Shown here: positions 50,245 to 58,620 of the stretch, one piece after another | Position numbering within the stretch: the stretch's first letter is position 1 | Layout of the letters: each line of letters begins with the position of its first letter | From: Furfurilactobacillus milii | Lineage (GTDB): Bacteria; Bacillota; Bacilli; Lactobacillales; Lactobacillaceae | Assembly: GCF_009864005.1 (NCBI RefSeq) | Contig: NZ_WEZQ01000001.1 | Coordinates: 62,001-126,000, forward strand | Reading direction: 5' to 3' | Length of the DNA stretch: 64,000 nucleotides | Program-made: the position numbers and the translations under genes | The notes under the pieces: generated by a model | What the model saw: only the letters and a program-made list of their open reading frames with translations | Databases searched by the model: none | What the model was told of the DNA's origin: nothing

Positions 50245-51023
50245 GAATCATCTCTTTTGTAGTGAATGTATTCGTAAGTGCTGGCGGCGCTTCGCCGTTT
50301 TAAGGTTAGGGTCACATCTTGCCAAAGCTCATGCTGCTGAGCTTTTTTTGACTGGTCCGCTGTTGGTTGAAATGGACCGTCAATATAAACAGTTAGCCGT
50401 GGTCGTTTGCCAAATTTACGCTTTTGATAAGTCGTCGTCATGCAGAAGACGGGCTTCTGCGTTTTTACGGGGAAGCTAAACGACGTTTCCGGAAATGGTC
50501 TAACCTTGGTGTAATAGGGCCATACATGTGCTTCAGGATAAATGACAACATAGTTATTATGATCCATTACCCGATCGACCGCTTTAATGAGCTGAATGGG
50601 CTGACTCGTTGTGGTTGCAGTTGGCAAGGCACCACCATAAGGTAGGTTAGGCCCGAGGATCGGAAGCGTGAAATTTGCGGGGCTGACAACGGCGTGAAAA
50701 CGTTGCGCGCCACCGATAACTAACGGCATAAACGCATCATTGACCGGCTGGGTGTGGTTTGCATACATAAAGTAGCCTTGATGGCGAAACGGTTTCAAGA
50801 CACCGCGGTTAACCACCGTTAAATGCCAATTGGCGTAGCAATAAACGTAAGCAAATGCCTTAGCCAAACCACGAAAGATAAGGGACCATAATCGTTCCCA
50901 CCAGCGGTCGCGATGCCATCGATAATCTTTGGGCAGAATATTCGTTTGGTGATTAGTCGTCACCACATCATCTGTCACGTCATGATAGGTTTGAACTCGT
51001 TTAATGTGCCTCACCTCCTTCAC
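50241..51023 (-). CDS. PlsC-like acyltransferase with NHTQPVND motif
   Basis: 260 residues, first gene of the operon. YANHTQPVNDAFMPL near residue 92 replaces the canonical NHx4D (here the Asp is one residue further on). YPEAHVWPYYTKVRPFPETS is the equivalent of the Pro-Glu block. It shares YPExxxW with the last gene of the operon, so both belong to one divergent acyltransferase group. A GGAGGTGAGGC-like ribosome site precedes the start. Confidence 0.7.
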   Translation of the reverse strand: MKEVRHIKRVQTYHDVTDDVVTTNHQTNILPKDYRWHRDRWWERLWSLIFRGLAKAFAYVYCYANWHLTVVNRGVLKPFRHQGYFMYANHTQPVNDAFMPLVIGGAQRFHAVVSPANFTLPILGPNLPYGGALPTATTTSQPIQLIKAVDRVMDHNNYVVIYPEAHVWPYYTKVRPFPETSFSFPVKTQKPVFCMTTTYQKRKFGKRPRLTVYIDGPFQPTADQSKKAQQHELWQDVTLTLKRRSAASTYEYIHYKRDDS

Positions 51024-51323
51024 GTCGGTTTTGGTTCATTTCTAATGTAACGTTAATCTTATCATAGATGCCAACATTTAGTATTTATTGGTTTGAAAAT
51101 GAGCGGTTACTCACTTTTATGATTTCAGTATATGGTTAATCGACTGAAAGTCAATAACGTTTAAAGACAAATGGTTTAAAGAGGATTAGATAAGGGGTCG
51201 ATTATGCCGGTAAATCTTTTGGAAATAATCGTAAACCCCAAAATTTTCGTTGCTTAAACGCTAAATGAAGCTTACTTTAAGCCAGTCATGTTATGGTGGG
51301 CTTATTCAGTTTGTTAGGGGAGG
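51024..51323. other. divergent gap between the acyltransferase operon and wecB-like gene
   Basis: 300 bp with no gene. It must hold promoters for both directions; a TAAGAT-like element on the minus strand near 51060 is the only candidate, and is weak. Confidence 0.35.
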
Positions 51324-51332
51324 ATGTCTAAT

Positions 51333-52451
51333 ATGGCACAACAGCCAATTAAGGTAATGTTGATTTTTGGAACTCGGCCAGAAGCGATTAAAATGGCGCC
51401 GGTAGTGCAACGCCTGCGAGAGGACGAACGATTTCAACCCATTGTGGTTGTCACAGCGCAGCATCGGGAAATGTTGGATCAGGTATTAACGATTTTTCAT
51501 ATCAAACCGGATTATGACTTAAATATTATGCGTGCTGGGCAAACGTTAACCGGAATTACCGTTCATGTCATCAGTCAGCTAGATGACATTATTCAACAGG
51601 AGCAACCGCGCTTGATTTTGGTTCACGGCGATACCACAACCACATTTGCTGCATCTGTGAGCGCCTTCTATCACCAGGTTGCCATTGGGCACGTTGAGGC
51701 CGGTTTGCGGACATGGGACAAGTATTCGCCGTATCCTGAAGAAATGAATCGTCAGTTGACTGATGTGATGAGTGATCTTTATTTTGCACCAACCACAACA
51801 AGTCGTGACAACTTATTGAAAGAAAACCATCCCGCTAGTCAGATTTTTGTCACGGGAAACACCGCTATTGATGCGCTTGGCGAAACTGTTACACAGAATT
51901 ATCATCATGAAGTTTTGGACAAAATCCCTGCAGGACACAAGTTTATATTATTGACGATGCACCGACGTGAGAATCAGGGCGAACCAATGCGTGCAACCTT
52001 CCGCGCAATCAAACGTGTTGTGGATGAGCGCCAGAATTTAGACGTGGTCTATCCTGTCCATCTCAGTCCTAACGTTCAAGAAGCCGCACATGAGGTGTTT
52101 GCTGATGACGAACGCATTCACTTGATTGAGCCGCTAGATGTGGTTGATTTTCATAATTTGGCCGCCAAGGCCTTATTCATTATGACAGATTCTGGCGGTG
52201 TCCAAGAAGAAGCGCCATCGTTAGGAAAGCCTGTTTTGGTGTTGCGTGAAACCACTGAACGGCCAGAAGGAGTTACGGCTGGTACCCTGAAATTAGTAGG
52301 CACAAACGAAGAAAATGTTTACACCGCGATGACCAATTTATTAACTAATCAAGCCGAATACGAAGCAATGGCTAGCGCCAAAAATCCGTACGGAGATGGG
52401 CATGCAAGTGAACGGATTGCCGATGCGATTGCAACATACTTTAAAGCCTAG
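51333..52451 (+). CDS. wecB: UDP-N-acetylglucosamine 2-epimerase (non-hydrolysing)
   Basis: 372 residues. It interconverts UDP-GlcNAc and UDP-ManNAc for wall polymers. Motifs: MLIFGTRPEAIKMAPVV at the start, HGDTTTTFAA, HVEAGLRTWDKYSPYPEEMNR, and the DSGGVQEEAP and RETTERPEG blocks in the C-terminal domain. The ATG at 51333 is preferred over 51324 because GGGGAGG abuts the latter. It stands alone beside the glycosyltransferase operon, and a link to it is possible. In Firmicutes the same enzyme is called MnaA. Confidence 0.93.
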   Translation: MAQQPIKVMLIFGTRPEAIKMAPVVQRLREDERFQPIVVVTAQHREMLDQVLTIFHIKPDYDLNIMRAGQTLTGITVHVISQLDDIIQQEQPRLILVHGDTTTTFAASVSAFYHQVAIGHVEAGLRTWDKYSPYPEEMNRQLTDVMSDLYFAPTTTSRDNLLKENHPASQIFVTGNTAIDALGETVTQNYHHEVLDKIPAGHKFILLTMHRRENQGEPMRATFRAIKRVVDERQNLDVVYPVHLSPNVQEAAHEVFADDERIHLIEPLDVVDFHNLAAKALFIMTDSGGVQEEAPSLGKPVLVLRETTERPEGVTAGTLKLVGTNEENVYTAMTNLLTNQAEYEAMASAKNPYGDGHASERIADAIATYFKA

Positions 52452-52486
52452 TTTGATCACGAGGGTTGCAATGTTAGCCAAAAGGG

Positions 52487-52502
52487 CGTTTCATGTGAAA
52501 CA
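52487..52502. promoter_or_regulatory. parS-like site upstream of the TetR gene
   Basis: CGTTTCATGTGAAACA, 14 of 16 bases of parS, with the same CATG centre as the mnmE-mnmG site. It lies in the wecB-TetR gap. Confidence 0.55.
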
Positions 52503-52539
52503 TAATCTTTAGCTGGCTAATGCAAGGAGGTCGAAACGC

Positions 52540-53118
52540 ATGACTATCAAACCAGAAAGTTTTCGTCAGGAAAAGACGCGCCAAGAGTTAATTAACGCAA
52601 TGCGAACACTGTTGATGCACAAACCGTTTGAACAAATTAGCGTAAACGATATTTGTGAACAGTCGCATAACCACCGCAGCACCTTTTATCGGTATTATCA
52701 TGACAAGTATGATTTGTTACAGGATGAGTTTCGGGTGGTTCGTGAAACGATGGATGCCGATAACCAAATTCCCAGTCGCCAATTTGTTGAACAGATTGTC
52801 GATTTTGCTCAGGAAAATCAGCGGGTATTTCGGAACTTAACGACAGCCAATTCGCACGAAAATATGTACTATGTGTTGACTGCGGCCACAGAGCAAACGC
52901 TTAAAGAAAAACTGGTGGAACAGAAAAAAACAGATGATCCACTCATTCAGCAAGTTGAGGATTCTCCTCGTCCAGATTTGGTGATTAGCTTAATTGCTGG
53001 GGCCATTGTTAACTTAATGATTCGTTGGGTGACAACAGAACAAAGCACACCAAAGGATGAAATTGTGACTTTTCTGACGGACGGTTTAAATCGAATTTGT
53101 GTTGTCCCAGAAACGTAA
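52540..53118 (+). CDS. TetR/AcrR-family regulator
   Basis: 192 residues. Helix-turn-helix at about residues 12-58 (TRQELINAMRTLLMHKPFEQ, NDICEQSHNHRSTFYRYYHDKYDLL), then a helical ligand-binding domain. The neighbouring transporter gene at 53240 is a plausible target: 122 bp away, same direction, with a terminator between. An AAGGAGG ribosome site precedes it. Confidence 0.85.
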   Translation: MTIKPESFRQEKTRQELINAMRTLLMHKPFEQISVNDICEQSHNHRSTFYRYYHDKYDLLQDEFRVVRETMDADNQIPSRQFVEQIVDFAQENQRVFRNLTTANSHENMYYVLTAATEQTLKEKLVEQKKTDDPLIQQVEDSPRPDLVISLIAGAIVNLMIRWVTTEQSTPKDEIVTFLTDGLNRICVVPET

Positions 53119-53125
53119 TTAGAAC

Positions 53126-53169
53126 AAAAAGAACCAAGTGTCTCATTTTGAGATACTCGGTTCTTTTTG
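53126..53169 (+). terminator. bidirectional terminator after the TetR gene
   Basis: AAAAAGAACCAAGTGTCTCA pairs with TGAGATACTCGGTTCTTTTT, one mismatch per few bases. Confidence 0.85.
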
Positions 53170-53239
53170 TTTCTGTTCGCGATTAATTTATCTGGTTATA
53201 CTGAGGTCACTTTTTTGAGAGAAAGGGATCTCACGACGT

Positions 53240-55808
53240 ATGGAAAGAAAATTTGAGCAGCTAGGACAATTCATTCAAAAGCACACGGTATCCTTGCTTG
53301 TCGGCATGTTGGCCATCACGGTTTTCCTTGGCTTTGGTTTGCCTAAGGTGCAGATGGATATGGGCAATGATGTGTTTGTGAACACGAAATCGCAAGTTTA
53401 CAAGGACACAGAGACCTATCAAAAAAACTTTGGTGGTGATTCTGCGTATATTTTGTTATCAGGGACTCAGGATAAACTGATTTCACATGAAACAATGCAG
53501 AAAATCCATAGTTTAGATGGCCGCCTGAACAAGATTGATAATGTTCGTGGAACCACTAACATTGTGAACGTGCTTAACGCAACGTTGAAGAATGGTAACG
53601 CCTCATCAGTACAGAGCACAGATCAAAATGGGTCTAGCCAAACAAAACTGATGAGCAGCTTATCTAAGAAACAAAAGCGACAGTTACAATCGACGCTTGC
53701 TCAGTCCTTGACGCCAGCTCAGCAACAGCAGGTGCAACAGTATACGTTAACTATTTTGACACCTGCTCAAAAACAGGCGTTGGCAGCCAAAGCCGCTAGT
53801 CAAATGGCCAGTCAGTTGAATCTAAAGCAACAACAGCAGATTCAAACCTACACGATGTCTTTGCTGACAGTGGGACAGCGCCAACAATTGACTAGTCAAG
53901 TAATGGCACAGGTGCCTCGTGTTGAAAAAATGTCGACACCAATGCTTAATGCGTTGATTTTTTCGAACAACGGCAAGGTACCTTCAGCGATGCAACAATT
54001 ATTGCCGAAGGATGGCCGCCACGTTTTGGTAGTGGTTAATACTTCCGATAAAACGGACATGAGTACGTACGTTAAAATGACGCGGGATATCAATCACGCC
54101 ATTAAGCAAACACACTTTCAAAAAGGTGTAAAAGTGCGTTTGGCGGGCTCACCAGCAATCACTAGTCAGGTTCAAACGCAGGTAACGCGAGCAATGATGA
54201 TTATGCTTGGCCTTGCTATTGTTGTCATGGTGATCGTACTATCATTGATTTTCCGCGTTCGTCGTCGATTGTTCCCCCTGTTGTTTGTCGCTGTTAGTTT
54301 GATTTTGGACGTTTGGCTTCATGGGTTGGACGGGCATCTCACTAACATTGGCCACGATGGCGACATTACCCATTATTATTGGTTTGGGAACTGACTTTGG
54401 CGTTCAATTTCAAAATCGGTATGAAGAGACGTTTAGGCAACAACATAATCGTCAAGATGCCTTGAATACTGGAATTGGCAAGATGGGACCGGCTGTCGGG
54501 ATTGCGTTGATTGTGATGACGTTTAGCTTCCTGACAATGTTCTTGTCAAAGGCGCCGATGATGCAACAATTCGGGCTAACGTTAGCTATTGGCGTTGTCA
54601 GTGCCTATCTGACAGAACTAATTTTGATGTTTAGTTTGTTACCGTTCTTTGATCGGCACGCTGAACCTGTAAAGACAGATGAGCCTCACAAACTGAGTCA
54701 ACCATCCGGTTTGGCGAAGGTATTAGCGCGTTACGCGGCATTTGTGACCAAACACAGTGTTGTTGTGCTGATTATTGGTGTATTACTAGGCGGTGCCGGC
54801 TTTGCGGTGGAACATAACATTAACACTGAAACTGACATGACCAAGATGATTCCGCAACAGATGACTGCGCTTAAGGACACGAAGTATCTGCAAAAACAAA
54901 TTGGTTCAACCACTTATATTACCTATTTGGTGAAGGCCGACGATGTTCGTGACAAACGTGTTATGCAGTATACGGATCAGTTTGGCCGGCAAGAACAACG
55001 ACGATATCATGATGTGACTGATGTTACGAGCCTGCCGACCAGTTTGAATTTAAGCGGACAACAATTAGCCGATGCTAAACAAGGCGCCTTGAATAGTGGC
55101 GTTGCCAGTTTACCTAGCTCTATGAAGCAGGTCTTGATGAGCAATAATCAGCATTACGCGACACTGCAATTTAAAATCAATAAGAATTTGTCGAGTGCCG
55201 ACCAACTTAAATTGATGAACAAAATCACCAAGGATATTAATTCCCCACACGGAATTCACGTTGCGCCAGCCGGAGCTGAGGTCATGATGCTGACAGGAAT
55301 TCATAATATGACGGCAAACCATTGGCTGATTATTATTGCCGGGATTGCGATTATCTTCCTCGTTCTGTTTGTGATCTATCGAGATCCGCGATTCGCTATG
55401 TATCCGATTTTGCCGATTCTGTTAGTGCTGGGACTGTCACCGCTAACGTTATGGTTGATGGGCACATCATACAATCCGCTAACGATTTCGCTGAGTTCCT
55501 TAGTTCTTGGAATTGGGACTGAATTTACGATTCTAATTCTAGAGCGGTACCGGGAAGAACAAAAACGAGGTAAGTCGACAGTGGACGCGACGATCAGTGC
55601 TGTTTCATCCGTTGGACAGGCCATCTTCGTGTCTGGGATGACAGTTATTGGTGGCTTCTCCGCGATTATCTTTGCTAGTTTCCCTGTGCTGAAATCGTTT
55701 GGTCTAATCACTGTGATTGATACTGGCTTCTCGCTGATTAGTGCACTGACGATTCTGCCGGCCATCATTGTGTTCATGCATCGTGGTGACAAACGGAAAC
55801 GCGTGTAA
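53240..55808 (+). pseudogene. MMPL/RND-type transporter gene split by a frameshift
   Basis: Frame 1 (53240-54394) holds helix 1, a large extracellular domain with Gln-rich repeats, and helices 2-3. It ends out of register at VSLILDVWLHG. Frame 2, whose ORF starts at 54321, restores the family sequence: TFGFMGWTGISLTLATMATLP, then GLGTDFGVQFQNRYEE, more helices and a second extracellular domain, ending at 55808. Deleting one G of the GG at 54307-54308 joins the two at TTG-ATT-TTG-ACG-TTT. The joined product would be about 855 residues, a normal MMPL length for lipid or drug export. Either a recent frameshift or a sequencing error. Confidence 0.85.
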
Positions 55809-55842
55809 TCATACTTGCTTTAATGTTAGCTTTGTTGTTAGC

Positions 55843-55898
55843 AAAAGAACCAAAAAACGTGTCACGCTGAAAGACAGTGTGGCATATTTTTTGGTTCA
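55843..55898. terminator. bidirectional terminator between MMPL gene and pyrD
   Basis: GAACCAAAAAA (55847-55857) pairs with TTTTTTGGTTC (55887-55897) around a GTGTCAC/GTGTGGC inner stem. Convergent genes share it. Confidence 0.75.
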
Positions 55899-55956
55899 GT
55901 AGGATTATTTTTCTTAAAGCTAATTTACCTGTAATCACGAGTCTTGTCTGGGAAAC

Positions 55957-56850
55957 TTAATGAGTTGCTGATGGCCAAGTTAAGTCGTATTCGGCTAGGG
56001 TTGCCGGAATGTTCGCCGCAATGTTTGCACAAGATGCAGGGTCATGAAAAGTGGCAGCCCCAACTTGAACAGCGTTTGCGCCAGCTAGCATGAGTTCTAC
56101 AGCGTCCTTACTGGTAAAGACACCACCGACGCCGACAATGGGCAGTGTGGATGCCTGGCGAACTTGGTGCACCATATAGACGGCGAGTGGGTGAATTGCT
56201 TGTCCAGATAAGCCACCAGTGCCATGTGCCAAACGCGGTTTTTGCGTTGCGAGATCAATTTCCATGCCCAATAAGGTGTTAATGAGGACAAGACCGGCAG
56301 CCCCGCCAGCCTCGGCTGCTTTAGCAATCGGGACAATATCCGTTACATTCGGTGTGAGTTTGACAAACACTGGTTTATCCACGGCGGTCACAATTTTGGC
56401 GGTCAGAGTTTGAACAGTTGCTGGATCTGTGCCAAATGCAAGGCCGCCATGGTCGACATTAGGGCAGGAAACGTTGACCTCAATGAATTTAACGTTTGAC
56501 GCTGTGGTTAGCTGTTTTGCAACCTCAACGTATTCATTCATGCTACCGCCTGCGACACTGCCGACAATTGGTAGATCAGGATAGTGGGTGGCAAGCCAAG
56601 GCAGCTTTTCGGTCATGACATTTTTAATGCCGGGATTTTTTAACCCAACGGCGTTTAGCCAGCCGGCAGTTGTGTTGGTTGTCGTTGGCCAAGGATTGCC
56701 TGTTCGTGGTTCAGCGGTCGTTGATTTAATTACTAAGGCACCAAGCGCATTGAGATCAGTCTTTTTGGCCAGTTCCTGACCGTAACCGACCGTGCCACTG
56801 GCTGCAATGACTGGATTTTTCAAACGCACACCTGCAAGTGTAATAGACAT
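55957..56850 (-). CDS. pyrD: dihydroorotate dehydrogenase (class 1B catalytic type)
   Basis: 297 residues from the ATG at 56850, with AGGAGG 7 nt upstream; a longer frame to 56967 includes the pyrE end and is rejected. It oxidises dihydroorotate to orotate with FMN. NVSCPNVDHGGLAFGTD carries the catalytic Cys of class 1 enzymes; GVGGVFTSKDAVELMLAGA is the FMN phosphate site. No pyrK-like electron-transfer subunit is seen. Last gene of pyrF-pyrE-pyrD. Confidence 0.93.
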   Translation of the reverse strand: MSITLAGVRLKNPVIAASGTVGYGQELAKKTDLNALGALVIKSTTAEPRTGNPWPTTTNTTAGWLNAVGLKNPGIKNVMTEKLPWLATHYPDLPIVGSVAGGSMNEYVEVAKQLTTASNVKFIEVNVSCPNVDHGGLAFGTDPATVQTLTAKIVTAVDKPVFVKLTPNVTDIVPIAKAAEAGGAAGLVLINTLLGMEIDLATQKPRLAHGTGGLSGQAIHPLAVYMVHQVRQASTLPIVGVGGVFTSKDAVELMLAGANAVQVGAATFHDPASCANIAANIPATLAEYDLTWPSATH

Positions 56851-56896
56851 GTTAACCTCCTGATTATGATGAGTTGGGTTGTCGACGAGTATTGAT

Positions 56897-57571
56897 TTAC
56901 ATTGATACTGGCTGCCAGTGCCAGGGGTCATTATGCCAGGCTTTGGCCAATTCGCAGTCTGTTTCACTTAACTCATGGTGGTTGGTGAGATGCTCAAGTA
57001 GTAGGTGATAGTCCAGTAATGGCGTCAGTGATGTTTTCGCTTGTTCAAAATTAGTCGTTGCGTCAGGCAAGTCATAACTAAAGACAGAAACGACACCGTC
57101 TACGTGGGCGCCAGCCGTGCTGACAGCCTTTGCTGCCCCCAGCACACTGCCCCCGGTTGAAATGAGATCGTCAATAAGCACAACATGATCCTTGGATGAC
57201 AATGCCCCCTCAATTTGTTTGCCAGTCCCATGATCCTTTGGGTGGGAACGTACATAAATCAATGGCAGTGAAAGTGCCTCGGCTACCCATGCAGCATGTG
57301 GAATACCGGCAGTAGCGACCCCAGCGATGACCGTCGCATTTGGATATTGGCGTTTGATTAAGGCTGTGAGACCTGTTGCGATATGCTGACGCAACTCGGG
57401 ATAGCTGATCGTCATCCGTAAGTCCGTGTAGACCGGCGAAATCATTCCGCTAGCATATTGAAATGGTTTGCTTGGGGATACTTTAACGGCCTTGATGGCA
57501 AGCAGTTCAGTGATGATTGTTTCAGTTAGGTCAGTTGTATTTGTGTTTGAGGTATTATCCGTGTTAGTCAT
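56897..57571 (-). CDS. pyrE: orotate phosphoribosyltransferase
   Basis: 224 residues. It makes OMP from orotate and PRPP. PRPP loop HVVLIDDLISTGGSVLGA near residue 130; RSHPKDHGTGKQIEG is the flexible catalytic loop. Its ATG overlaps the pyrF stop by 8 bp. Confidence 0.95.
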   Translation of the reverse strand: MTNTDNTSNTNTTDLTETIITELLAIKAVKVSPSKPFQYASGMISPVYTDLRMTISYPELRQHIATGLTALIKRQYPNATVIAGVATAGIPHAAWVAEALSLPLIYVRSHPKDHGTGKQIEGALSSKDHVVLIDDLISTGGSVLGAAKAVSTAGAHVDGVVSVFSYDLPDATTNFEQAKTSLTPLLDYHLLLEHLTNHHELSETDCELAKAWHNDPWHWQPVSM

Positions 57572-58295
57572 GAATTAACCACTCCCTTTTGATTGTCATA
57601 TAAGCGTCTGCAGGTTGATTAGATTGAGTTATTGGACGGCCAACGACGATGGCTGAACTGCCAGCCTCTGCCGCTTGCCGAGGTGTCATGACACGTTGCT
57701 GATCATCGGCCGGGTTCGTTGTTAACCGAATCCCGGGCGTGACCAACAGAAAGGTTTCGTTAACAAACGGTTTAATCGTTGTGACTTCCTGTGGGGAACA
57801 GATGACGCCATCTGCGCCTGCCGTTTCAGCCAGTTGAGCGAGTTGGCGAACCTGATCGGTCATTGGTAGGCTGACGTGCTGCTCATTAACTAACATCTTT
57901 TCTGAGATGGATGTTAGCTCGGTTACTGCCAGTAATTTTGGCGGCGTCACGTGCGCTTGCTGTGCGCCTTGCTGGAGGCCACGTTTGGCCGCCGCAATCA
58001 TGGCCTTACCACCTAACGCGTGGACTGTAGTGTACTGGATGCTAAGTTGCCCGAGCTGGTAAGCAGCACGTTCCACAGCGTTGGGAATGTCATGTAGTTT
58101 CAAGTCTAAGAAGATGTCAAAGCCGCGTTGTTGAATGTGGCGAATCATTGCAGCACCTTCACTGTAGAATAGCTCCATACCGACTTTTACCGCAGGTCGG
58201 TCATCTGTTTGTGACAGTTGATCAAGTAATTGATCGACTGACGATGTTGTACTTACATCAAGGGCGACAATAATTGAATTCGTGCTGGCGTTCAT
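57564..58295 (-). CDS. pyrF: orotidine 5'-phosphate decarboxylase
   Basis: 243 residues from the ATG at 58295 (AAAGGAAG before it). It decarboxylates OMP to UMP. FLDLKLHDIPN (catalytic D-x-K-x-x-D) near residue 60, VTPGIRLTTN and IVVGRPITQS phosphate-binding segments. First gene of the unit, under a PyrR-type leader. Confidence 0.96.
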   Translation of the reverse strand: MNASTNSIIVALDVSTTSSVDQLLDQLSQTDDRPAVKVGMELFYSEGAAMIRHIQQRGFDIFLDLKLHDIPNAVERAAYQLGQLSIQYTTVHALGGKAMIAAAKRGLQQGAQQAHVTPPKLLAVTELTSISEKMLVNEQHVSLPMTDQVRQLAQLAETAGADGVICSPQEVTTIKPFVNETFLLVTPGIRLTTNPADDQQRVMTPRQAAEAGSSAIVVGRPITQSNQPADAYMTIKREWLIHD

Positions 58296-58323
58296 GAAAA
58301 CTTCCTTTCGACCACTTGGGCAC

Positions 58324-58440
58324 AAAAAAATGGATCATCTGCCCGGCTAACCGTTCAGACGATCCATTACTGGCATACATTTCGCCGTAATATCGGATTG
58401 AATTTGAGCTAGCTTACCAACCTCACAGGATTGGTTTAAA
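58324..58440 (-). promoter_or_regulatory. PyrR attenuator leader of the pyr operon
   Basis: Minus strand: ACCAA-TCCTGTGAGG-TTGGT (58416-58435) is a stem-loop carrying the PyrR binding motif (consensus ARUCCNGNGAGGYU). It is followed by a terminator, TGGATCGTCTG with CAGATGATCCA (58331-58366), and a T run. When UMP is high, PyrR should stabilise the first hairpin and favour termination. Confidence 0.85.
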
Positions 58441-58620
58441 GCGGCGCTTGTTTAATTGGGGATTATGATACTGTTTTTTTCAGCGGCATGCAAGAGGGAA
58501 TTTTTTATGTGATACAAGTTATCAGAAACGCACACTTGCAAATTATTTTTCGACGTGGCATGATAAGCGACAAGAAAAAATAACGAATGTCAGTGAGCAT
58601 TCATTTTGGAGGTAATCGTG
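58441..58620. other. divergent gap between the pyr leader and the MFS gene
   Basis: It must hold the pyr promoter (minus) and the MFS promoter (plus). No gene or repeat is seen. Confidence 0.4.

Noticed and set aside
53479-53494. parS-like GATTTCACATGAAACA in the MMPL gene
   Set aside because: Only about 13 of 16 bases match, and it is in coding sequence, so chance is a fair explanation. It is mentioned only as a weak third CATG-centred example.
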